Below are positions 1-7,417 of a stretch of 64,000 bases of DNA, piece by piece. Both the position numbers and the translations under genes were made by a program. Numbering within the stretch: position 1 is the first letter of the stretch; each line of letters starts with the position of its first letter. Source of the DNA: UBA6522 sp965262365. Its GTDB lineage: Bacteria; Pseudomonadota; Gammaproteobacteria; Steroidobacterales; Rariloculaceae. The DNA is taken from the NCBI GenBank assembly GCA_965262365.1, contig OZ253541.1, forward strand, positions 4,030,001 to 4,094,000, in the 5' to 3' direction. Under the pieces are notes generated by a model that was not told the DNA's origin, searched no databases, and saw only the letters and a list, made by a program, of their open reading frames with translations.

Positions 1-786
1 TTCCTCGACCACCGTTCCAATGTCAGCCTCATTTTGATCGAATAGTGATAATACCTCCTCGTGAAATTCCGCGCTTTCCTCGGCATTTTTAAGTACCGCA
101 TCGCAAAGACGATCTAACGTCTCAGGTTCAAGCGAATCCTGCCGCACGTCCGCGGTTAAAAACAACAACCAGCGGCCTGATTTATTCGCGAACTGGTACT
201 CCACCAGACGGTAGATCGCATCGATCAGTCTGTTCGCGTGTTGCGCCGTCGGCGCAGCAATTGATCCGCACGCGTCTACGTTAATGATGTGGAATGGACC
301 TTTGCGTTGCAACTCTCGGTAAGCCTGGCCTTGCGCTGATGTAATGTCCTCAAATCGCCTTTCAAAAGTATACGACTCGTTGGTGATGTATCCTGCCTTG
401 ATTAGTGAGTCTTCACGGACTTTCGCCCGTGCGATATAGCTGTTTCCCTCGCCGCCCGCCAGAAACCCCGTATTGGTCAAGAGACATCCAAATTCGTCGC
501 ACAAGTCAGCAAGCAAGCGGACATCCAGATAGTCGATCCCGGGCAGCGTCAGATAACGAACTTCCGGAACTCCTCCGGCTGGAACCTGCAGTCCAGGAGA
601 GTTCAGTTCCCTATCGATAAGACGACGCGAGAAATAAATCCACTGTCGCTCACGAATGAACTGTTTGCGCGGCTTATGCCATGGCTGCAATGTGTCCAAC
701 TTGACGGGCACTGCGGTCTCATCGGTTTCTTCAGGCAGAGCATCTTCAACGAATTGCTGATTCGATTCGTCTGGTGGAACCATCAT
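1..786 (-). CDS. Unrecognised protein coupled to the GHKL ATPase (partial, runs off left edge)
   Basis: An open frame reads on the minus strand from ATG at 786 to the window edge without a stop, about 262 codons, so the C-terminus is missing. Its ATG overlaps the TGA of the upstream ATPase gene as ATGA (783-786), the usual sign of translational coupling. The N-terminus is acidic, then basic and aromatic (QFIRERQWIYFSRRLI). A later stretch reads GPFHIINVDACGSIA, which loosely recalls a Rossmann-type strand and loop as in SAM-dependent methyltransferases, but no complete motif is visible. I do not assign a function. The pairing with an HSP90-like ATPase makes a role in a two-gene defence or stress module plausible, which is inference from context only. 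Confidence 0.75.
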   Translation of the reverse strand, partial: MMVPPDESNQQFVEDALPEETDETAVPVKLDTLQPWHKPRKQFIRERQWIYFSRRLIDRELNSPGLQVPAGGVPEVRYLTLPGIDYLDVRLLADLCDEFGCLLTNTGFLAGGEGNSYIARAKVREDSLIKAGYITNESYTFERRFEDITSAQGQAYRELQRKGPFHIINVDACGSIAAPTAQHANRLIDAIYRLVEYQFANKSGRWLLFLTADVRQDSLEPETLDRLCDAVLKNAEESAEFHEEVLSLFDQNEADIGTVVEE

Positions 787-2684
787 GCGCCGACTTTGAA
801 AACTTCAAGAATGTCCTTGATGAGCCTAGCCCGGTCTCTTATAGGCAAGTTGGACAGCACACCGTATGCCTCCAAGACAATGGAAAGCGCCCTAATTTTT
901 TCAGCATCTTCCTGAAAATCTTCCGAAGGCCACTTGATTTCAACCCCCCCGACATCTTCCGGCACCATCCCGTCCGGGGAATCCGGTATTGGCGGATCTG
1001 CTTCTTCGCCATACCGTCGTAACCACACCCGCTCGGCACCAGCCTGAAGAGCAGCCTTCGCCTGATAGCGCCGCTCTGCTTTTTCGCGCGCAAGATCGTC
1101 GGCAGCAAGTGACTTGAGACGATTCACCAGCAAACGGAGTGCTTTATGAAGCCATGCTTGAATATAGAGAAAATGCGGATGACTGTAGTTGAAAGACTCG
1201 CGGTCGATGTTGATGGCGCTATCCAGACCTTCGTGAACGAATATCTCTGCCGTGATCTGGCGCAGCCTCGTCTGTTCCGACACTTGGTAGTTGAGGAAGG
1301 TCGGGTCGAAGAGTGTTCCGCTCGCCTCCCGGATCCGTATTAGTACGCCAGCGGTATCCTTTGGAACAATCTTGCTGTTCCAATATAGGTAGCCTTCGAA
1401 GGACAGTCGCCCACCAGCCCTCTTAAGAGCACTCTCCGCAAACGGGTTTCCCTGCTTGCCCACCATCATGGCTGGCGCCTGAATCCGGGAGCGTTTCACC
1501 AGTTGACGAGGAAGTCGGACCGGCCGTCGAAGGGAAATCCCGTCGAGTGTGACTGAAAACGCACTGTTGATCGTACCGCTGCTTGCCCGAAGCCCCAGCC
1601 GTTTCCGGATTGATTCGTCTCTTGCAAGTTCAATTGTATTCGCTTGCCGGCTATCTCCCGGAATGTCGAAGAATATAAGGTTGCTGCATCCCTCCACATC
1701 AAACGGATGCCCGTCGATGTAGTCCAAGGGTAGGGAAAGGCTGAGCTTCCATACAAGCCTCAGATATTCATCGAAATGGTCAAGATTTGCTGCTTTGGTC
1801 CCTCTGCCGGATACATTGCTAGCCGCCTTAACAAGCAATTTCAATTTGTCTTCCCCGGTGTCGCCCGGGTTCCATGGAAAACTTGCATCCTTGCTCAGAC
1901 CGCCCTGGACTCTGGCGCTGGACGATAGGCCTATGTGGTAAATAGGCGGTTCCCCAATTGCCTCCCCGCTGCCAGCCTTGCTCAGTACGTCGTCCCAACG
2001 CCGGGCGCTTTGCAATGTCCGTCGCACTTCAGGACGCAACGAATAAAGGACAACAGATGAACCGTGCGTGTCGATTTCTTGGCTAGGAACCTTCTCGGAC
2101 TTAATCGTCACAGCACCAGCAATATATTTCGCCTCACTCGGCTGAAACTCATCTTCGTCATGAGTTCGAAGGCGAACTGTTGCGGAGGTTCTGACATTCT
2201 CTCCACGGGCCTTTGTGATGATCTGAAAATGCTGAGTCAGTTGGGCTACCGCAAACAGACCGATACCGATTTTTCCGATCAGCAGGCGACCGCCCGGGCT
2301 CCTGTCGTTTGCGTCCTTTTGCACGGTATTCAAGTCAGCACCTGCCGCTGTCCGTTTCGAACTTCCTCCAATGTTTTGCAGAACATAAGCTAAGGTTTTG
2401 GGCGACATGCCAATGCCATCATCCCGCACCGTAATCTGATTGAATTCCGGCGCACCGGTCTCGACCACCACGTAAGACGCGTCCGCGTCATATGCGTTCG
2501 CGATTAATTCCCGAAAAGCCGCCCACGGTTCCCGGTAGATACCATCGGTAACACGTGCAATGATCCGCTCGCTGGTTGCCAAATGAGTTTCGACCGGATC
2601 GTCACCATCAGCACTGGCACGAATTTGCTCCGCAAGCGCATCAAGATTTTCGGTACCCAACCCAGCCTCATCCCTCGTGATCAT
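783..2684 (-). CDS. HSP90-like GHKL-fold ATPase
   Basis: This 633-aa protein carries a GHKL (gyrase, HSP90, histidine kinase, MutL) ATPase domain in its first 150 residues. The N-box is IANAYDA around residues 61-67, the G1 box is DDGIGM at about 88-93, and the G2 box GKIGIGLFA follows near 137-145. The remaining 480 residues match no domain I recognise; residues after about 530 are rich in charged helices. Proteins of this layout are ATP-dependent conformational switches and several are part of anti-phage systems, but no specific system is named here. It overlaps the next gene by 4 bp, so the two are probably made as a pair. The start at 2684 has no strong ribosome binding site. Confidence 0.88.
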   Translation of the reverse strand: MITRDEAGLGTENLDALAEQIRASADGDDPVETHLATSERIIARVTDGIYREPWAAFRELIANAYDADASYVVVETGAPEFNQITVRDDGIGMSPKTLAYVLQNIGGSSKRTAAGADLNTVQKDANDRSPGGRLLIGKIGIGLFAVAQLTQHFQIITKARGENVRTSATVRLRTHDEDEFQPSEAKYIAGAVTIKSEKVPSQEIDTHGSSVVLYSLRPEVRRTLQSARRWDDVLSKAGSGEAIGEPPIYHIGLSSSARVQGGLSKDASFPWNPGDTGEDKLKLLVKAASNVSGRGTKAANLDHFDEYLRLVWKLSLSLPLDYIDGHPFDVEGCSNLIFFDIPGDSRQANTIELARDESIRKRLGLRASSGTINSAFSVTLDGISLRRPVRLPRQLVKRSRIQAPAMMVGKQGNPFAESALKRAGGRLSFEGYLYWNSKIVPKDTAGVLIRIREASGTLFDPTFLNYQVSEQTRLRQITAEIFVHEGLDSAINIDRESFNYSHPHFLYIQAWLHKALRLLVNRLKSLAADDLAREKAERRYQAKAALQAGAERVWLRRYGEEADPPIPDSPDGMVPEDVGGVEIKWPSEDFQEDAEKIRALSIVLEAYGVLSNLPIRDRARLIKDILEVFKVGA

Positions 2685-2713
2685 CTGAGAAACTTACACT
2701 GCGATTGCGACGA

Positions 2714-3064
2714 TTACCAATCTCCGCCATTTCCGCCGCTAAGGGGCCTGTTCTCGCGACAAGACGTCCGCCGACACCTTAGCGCTCGCGAAGATCCCCC
2801 ACTACCGAGCCCGGTGCACACGATGATCTCGTTGTACAGGGGGCGTAGCTCACGGACCTCGTCAACCGAGGCCACCTCGGGCCTGGGCCGGCCGCGCCCG
2901 TTCCTGCGCGACGGCGCCTCGCCCGGCCAGCGTCGAATTTCTCCGCTGCTCATGCTGCGATACCGCTCCACGACGTAGCACTCGCCCTTGTCGATGAGCC
3001 CGCCGCCAAAATAGTGGGTCAGATAAGTCGTCGCTGGCGCGCGCTTGTCCAGGGTATTGCCCAT
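2714..3064 (-). CDS. Small conserved-looking hypothetical protein
   Basis: A 116-aa frame starts at ATG 3064, chosen because a strong purine-rich ribosome binding site (GGAGGAGG) lies 7-8 bases upstream; a longer frame exists but has no such site. The first 75 residues look like a real soluble protein (THYFGGGLIDKGECYVVERY, then MSSGEIRRW and VDEVRELRPLYNEIIV). The last 35 residues are a low-complexity Gly/Arg/Ser tail, which may mean a frameshift or truncation. I do not recognise the family. It is divergent from the next gene across about 210 bp that probably holds promoters for both. Confidence 0.5.
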   Translation of the reverse strand: MGNTLDKRAPATTYLTHYFGGGLIDKGECYVVERYRSMSSGEIRRWPGEAPSRRNGRGRPRPEVASVDEVRELRPLYNEIIVCTGLGSGGSSRALRCRRTSCRENRPLSGGNGGDW

Positions 3065-3276
3065 CGCTTCCGCCTCCTCCATCACGGTGATCCGGACCGT
3101 GGCCGGCTCCCTCCCAAGGGACCGGCCGCCGTTAAGGCCGTTGGCACCCCTGCCTTTCGGCGGCCTGCGGGCGGGCACGCGGACATGCCGCTGTGCTCGC
3201 CGTGCGGCCATGGTTCGGCGACTCCGGGTAAAATGCGGTCGCGAAAGACGGCATGGAGACCGGGAGGACGACACGG

Positions 3277-3696
3277 ATGGCTATCGACGAGAGCACACTC
3301 AGCAAGGGGCAATTGAGAAAACTCACGGTCTTGCGCCGGTACGTGGGCGACGAACTGGGAGAAGAAGCGTTCGGGAAATGGATGGCGCAGCAGGCCGCGG
3401 CCTCGGCGTCCAAAGTCGACCCCGTGGCGCAGAAGATCGATCAGGCGCTGGCGGGATTCGCCGATGATCGGTCATTTCGGCTCGGTGTGTACAGCTACAC
3501 GATCCGCCGCGCACGAAGCAAGGGGGCGACCGGTTTGGTGGCAACCAAAAAAACCGAAACCGTGAGCGACCTTCTCTGGAGCGATTTCGAGAATCCGAGG
3601 CGCGACGACGCGGGCGACGGCGATGAGGACATCCAGCGGCTGGAGGAGATGCTCGAAGCCGTCGCCGACGATTCAGTCTTGCCCATCGAGCCGTAA
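3277..3696 (+). CDS. Hypothetical protein, acidic C-terminus
   Basis: A 139-aa protein starts at ATG 3277, preceded by GGGAGG at suitable spacing; the frame is open further upstream but the upstream ATG at 3253 has no site. The sequence is mostly helical in character (LSKGQLRKLTVLRRYVGDEL) and ends in a strongly acidic tail (DDAGDGDEDIQRLEEMLE). I see no known motif. It ends 5 bp before the HEPN-domain gene, so the two probably form one transcript, and it could be an antitoxin-like or accessory partner. That role is a guess from spacing. Confidence 0.6.
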   Translation: MAIDESTLSKGQLRKLTVLRRYVGDELGEEAFGKWMAQQAAASASKVDPVAQKIDQALAGFADDRSFRLGVYSYTIRRARSKGATGLVATKKTETVSDLLWSDFENPRRDDAGDGDEDIQRLEEMLEAVADDSVLPIEP

Positions 3697-3701
3697 CCGC
3701 G

Positions 3702-4352
3702 ATGTCGGATAGGTGGAATCTACAGGAATTCCTGAGTCGGCCGATTTACGCACTTGACTTTCAGGTCATGATCGGAGATGTCGTTGACTTTCTCGACTTC
3801 TCCGAAAGAAACATCGAATCGCAATTCCAGCTTGAATTGCAGGCAATTCCCGAAAAGGTCGCGCCAGAAGACCGGTCGACGGGACTTGTAGAGCATCTGG
3901 AAGACAGCGCCAGATTCAGGTTCCAAGTGGCTTTGCCGCTTCGACTTCGATATGCGGTCGTTATCGCGTTGGTCACTTCGATTGAATGGTCGGTTCGGCT
4001 CCTGGTCACGCAACTTGATGTAAAGGTCCCGAGCGAGCCCAGGAGCGAAAGTAGAACAATCCGCGAAATCAGGGGACTTCGGGCCGTTGCGGGTATGGAG
4101 GGCGAGGAAGAAATCCGCATTGCCAGGGATCTGGTTCAGATCAGGAATTGCATCGCTCACAGCGCAGGACTGATCAGGTATGACAAACGATCCGAGGACA
4201 TTCGATTATCTGTTGACAGGCTCGACGGATTCTCGCTCGAGAAAATGCACTTTTTGGGTGAGCATGTTTACATCGCGAAAGGCGCATTGAATCCTTACGC
4301 AGAGAAACTGAAACAGCTTGTGGTCGACTTGCATGCCCAAGTATCGGCATAG
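3702..4352 (+). CDS. HEPN-domain protein, candidate RNase
   Basis: This 216-aa protein is largely alpha-helical and contains the motif R148-NCIA-H153, an R-x4-H arrangement placed in a C-terminal helix (LVQIRNCIAHSAGLI). That motif is the catalytic signature of HEPN ribonucleases, where Arg and His act on RNA as a dimer. The central segment RLRYAVVIALVTSIEW would form the preceding helix of the bundle. HEPN proteins are frequent toxins in toxin-antitoxin and abortive-infection systems. The gene follows the 139-aa gene by only 5 bp, and the 479-aa gene comes 75 bp later. The family is inferred from the motif and helical context, not from a profile search; a non-catalytic helical protein is the main alternative. 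Confidence 0.6.
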   Translation: MSDRWNLQEFLSRPIYALDFQVMIGDVVDFLDFSERNIESQFQLELQAIPEKVAPEDRSTGLVEHLEDSARFRFQVALPLRLRYAVVIALVTSIEWSVRLLVTQLDVKVPSEPRSESRTIREIRGLRAVAGMEGEEEIRIARDLVQIRNCIAHSAGLIRYDKRSEDIRLSVDRLDGFSLEKMHFLGEHVYIAKGALNPYAEKLKQLVVDLHAQVSA

Positions 4353-4427
4353 CCCGGCTATGGGTTATCGCCTTTGGCTGCCCGATCCGAATCGGTCATG
4401 GCCGACGCCTCCGCCGAAAGGGACGCC

Positions 4428-5867
4428 ATGCACACAATAGTCTCTACCAAAGGAAAGCTTCACTGGCTCACGGATGCCAATGGCAACCCTGTCAGTGGCG
4501 AATGGCCCGCTTGGGATGTGGCCGTGGATCTCAAGTACGAATTACGACCCTCCCCTCACCAGCCTTTGGTTGTGGACATCCATGGCAGCGAGATTTTCTG
4601 CTCACTGCAATGCACCTACAAACTCATCCTCGACAACGGCGTCGTTCTCACCGGTCGGGCGAGCGGCGGCAGCATGTTCAAGTCCGACGGGCCGCCGAAG
4701 CTGAGAAAGGTACGGATGTTCAATGTGGACGAGACGCTGATCCAGCTATGTCCCTCGCATGCAGCCAATGCGCCTCCGGCAATTGACTCCGCAGTGTTCA
4801 GCGTCGTCTCAAGCTATCCGCTCAAAAGGATCGGGAATGGCTTCGTCAGCCCGTCGAGACCGTTCACCTATGCCAGGACGCCCGACCAACTCAAGGTATG
4901 GAGCACCGAGGCTCTACGGCTCCGTCATGCCGATTTCGACGTTACGGTCGTAGGCACGTCCGACTACTGGCGCAGACTGATCGACAGGCGAGCGCTTGAC
5001 CATCAGTCGATTGTCGGGGTTCGACGAATCGAAGGCGGCGTGGTGTCGTGGGAGGACCTGAATTGCCTCACCGAACTCCTTACGAGCTTCCTGGGCTGGC
5101 TGAACCACTGCGCCGCGCCCGTGTTCCACATCAAGGGTTACCGCAAGGGAAGACTCGTCTATCGGGCTTACGAACTCCACCCGCATGTCACCGTGCAACG
5201 GGACGCATTCTCATGGTTTCCCTCACGCGGTGTGACCGAGCCCAATGGCCAAGGGCTTCGGCGGGAATTCTATGCGGACCTGCTGCAGGATCTGCTCAAC
5301 GGCTTCACAAGAGTTTGGGACGACAATCGGGCGAACCAGGGAACGTTCCACATTGCCCTGCAACTACTGCGAGGTGGCGACAAGGGCGGGCCTCGGTCGC
5401 GGCCATCCGTCGCGTACCTGCGCGACGCCTTCACGGCGTGCGCGATCCTGGAGCGTATGCTGACCGGCATGAGCGACGAAAGCGGTCGGCAAGCCCAGAT
5501 CGCCCGATGCCTCAATGAAATCCGTGTCGAAGACAAGCTACCCGGTCTCGACAATAAAAACCTCGACTTTGCAGTCTCCGAGCATCGCCAGCTCTGGTGG
5601 GCGCGGACGAATAATCGGGTCGTAGAGGAAGAAAAGGGGCGAGCTACAATGAGCCGTCCCCTGGCGAACATTGAGAACTGGCTGCTACATCTGGACGATC
5701 CGTCGAACGCGGAGAGGCTGCTCAGCCTCGGTACTCCCGTTCAGCAATACATGGTCGATGTTTGCATCTGGCTCGCCGACCTCATGCTGATGAAGGTGGT
5801 GGGCTACAACGGATGGTATTTCAACAGACTTTCAATGCAAGCTGAACGAGTTTCGTGGGCACGGTAG
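4428..5867 (+). CDS. Unrecognised protein next to HEPN gene, possible ApeA-like architecture
   Basis: The frame is open from before 4398, but ATG 4428 is preferred because AAGGGA sits 6 bases upstream; this gives 479 aa. The N-terminal third looks like beta-rich structure (DIHGSEIFCSLQCTYKLIL). The C-terminus is helical and ends with IWLADLMLMKVVGYNGWYF, which resembles the last helix of ApeA-type HEPN proteins. No R-x4-H motif is visible in the expected place, so if it is of that type it is catalytically degenerate. It follows the HEPN gene on the same strand, making a shared module likely. Function is unknown. Confidence 0.7.
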   Translation: MHTIVSTKGKLHWLTDANGNPVSGEWPAWDVAVDLKYELRPSPHQPLVVDIHGSEIFCSLQCTYKLILDNGVVLTGRASGGSMFKSDGPPKLRKVRMFNVDETLIQLCPSHAANAPPAIDSAVFSVVSSYPLKRIGNGFVSPSRPFTYARTPDQLKVWSTEALRLRHADFDVTVVGTSDYWRRLIDRRALDHQSIVGVRRIEGGVVSWEDLNCLTELLTSFLGWLNHCAAPVFHIKGYRKGRLVYRAYELHPHVTVQRDAFSWFPSRGVTEPNGQGLRREFYADLLQDLLNGFTRVWDDNRANQGTFHIALQLLRGGDKGGPRSRPSVAYLRDAFTACAILERMLTGMSDESGRQAQIARCLNEIRVEDKLPGLDNKNLDFAVSEHRQLWWARTNNRVVEEEKGRATMSRPLANIENWLLHLDDPSNAERLLSLGTPVQQYMVDVCIWLADLMLMKVVGYNGWYFNRLSMQAERVSWAR

Positions 5868-6182
5868 CCCGAGGTCATCCGTATGGGCGATCGAGTGATC
5901 CCAAGATAGGGCCGTGTGTCACAGTTCAATCTTGGCATCCGGTTCGCCAGCAACAAGCGTGCTATGCCAGGAGAGACGGAGATCGCGGGAACGGTATCGA
6001 TCCCATGCCTTGTCCTCTTCGCGGCGGGCAATGGGTGTGTGGTTCGCGGGACGAACGTGGAGCAACAGCTTGCGCGCAGCTGTCGTTGAAGCGCGGGGCC
6101 GTCAGCTATACTCATAAGCTTGTGGCGCGGCGAGGCGGGCAGCGGAAGGCCGTAGTCCACCCTCTATTGGTTGGATGCGGTG
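5868..6182. other. Intergenic stretch, no gene seen
   Basis: About 315 bp between two plus-strand genes. Short frames exist on both strands but none has a convincing start site or amino-acid composition. It probably contains the promoter of the DUF3800-like gene, although I could not pick out clear -35 and -10 boxes. Confidence 0.4.
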
Positions 6183-7271
6183 ATGACCGACAGAAAAGCC
6201 CCGGATGCTGATTGGCGGTTCGCGGAACTGGTTGGCTACGCGAATTCTTTTGTGTTGAAGCGGCCTAACCTCAATGTCCTGCGGCGGGATGCCGGTTTCG
6301 AACACACGGCCTTGTCCGAAATCCTGCAGAAGGCAATCAAAGAAAGCGATCGGCGTTTCAAGTTGGTTCTTCCCGACCTACGCGTTTTCGAGAACAAGAC
6401 CGTTGTTGTTCTCACCGACTATGGGGGCGAACACCGCGGCTCGAAATACTTCACGTATTCCACTTTTCTGTGTCCCTGGAACTGCTGCGGCGCATTCCAG
6501 CAACAGATGGCAAAGATCCGGAAGACGCACGGTCTTGGAACCAAGGAAATTGCATTCAAGGATTTCCGGATGGGGCAGGTGCAACGCGCGCTGCCGGATT
6601 ATCTTGAGTTGTTAGACATGATGCCGGGTTTTCTGTTAACGCTGGTGGTCGACAGAAGGATTGGGAGTCTGTTCGAAGCGATTGGCACTCCTCCGAGTGA
6701 ACGTGTGCCGGAGGTGCTGGAAGGCCACGGTTTTGGACGACGGAAGCCCAAGGTTGCGGAAAAGCTAATGCGCGTGGTAGACACCGCGGCATTCCTGACG
6801 GCACTGCTGGGCCACGACAGTCAAAATATCTTCTGGATGACCGACAACGATTCGATCCTGGAGCCTCAAGACTCGTCGCAGGCTCACGAAAGGGTACTCG
6901 CCCTTTTTCAGAACCTACTAGAGAAGTACAAGCGAGTCGGAGTCAACTTCGACAAGATTGGTGGGGCGGCTCCCTTTACTGACGAGAACGCGCTGTTCGG
7001 CGATCTGTTAAGCGCTACGGATGTGGCCGCCGGTTCGCTGTGCCAGTACATGACGAAAAAGCTGGACGGTCCCGAGGGAAAGGAGACGGTCAAGTCTGGT
7101 TGCGATCAGGTGCTGCGATGGCTGACTAGAGACGGCATCGGGCTGAAGAAAATGACGATTGCCATACGCGAGGACCCAAGCGGGCCGAAAGGCGCATTCA
7201 GATCTTCAATCATCGAACTGTCGCTGACGGACATCCCTGACGACGCGCTGATGATACCGGTTCACGTTTGA
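6183..7271 (+). CDS. DUF3800-like protein, RNase H-like fold
   Basis: A 362-aa protein starting at ATG 6183 (a TTG 12 bases upstream is also in frame). Three features fit the DUF3800 layout: an early acidic strand, LTDYGGEHRGSKYFTYST, near residue 75; a central acidic turn, MTDNDSI, near 220; and a late helix, LSATDVAAGSLCQYM, near 280, which in DUF3800 proteins is the conserved aspartate-containing helix. DUF3800 proteins are thought to adopt an RNase H-like fold and are common in defence islands and on mobile elements. The nuclease role is inferred. The gene is monocistronic and ends 146 bp before the convergent KAP gene. Confidence 0.55.
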   Translation: MTDRKAPDADWRFAELVGYANSFVLKRPNLNVLRRDAGFEHTALSEILQKAIKESDRRFKLVLPDLRVFENKTVVVLTDYGGEHRGSKYFTYSTFLCPWNCCGAFQQQMAKIRKTHGLGTKEIAFKDFRMGQVQRALPDYLELLDMMPGFLLTLVVDRRIGSLFEAIGTPPSERVPEVLEGHGFGRRKPKVAEKLMRVVDTAAFLTALLGHDSQNIFWMTDNDSILEPQDSSQAHERVLALFQNLLEKYKRVGVNFDKIGGAAPFTDENALFGDLLSATDVAAGSLCQYMTKKLDGPEGKETVKSGCDQVLRWLTRDGIGLKKMTIAIREDPSGPKGAFRSSIIELSLTDIPDDALMIPVHV

Positions 7272-7417
7272 GTGTAACAGGATGGGCTGCGGCGAATGAG
7301 GGGCTCCCCAAAAACCGGTCCACGGAGGATGCGGCGTATGGCAGTCATAAGGAGTCGTTTAGGTCCCACGCCCTAAAGCGTCCACGGAAGCGGGGCACGA
7401 CCACCTCGGCGCTATAG

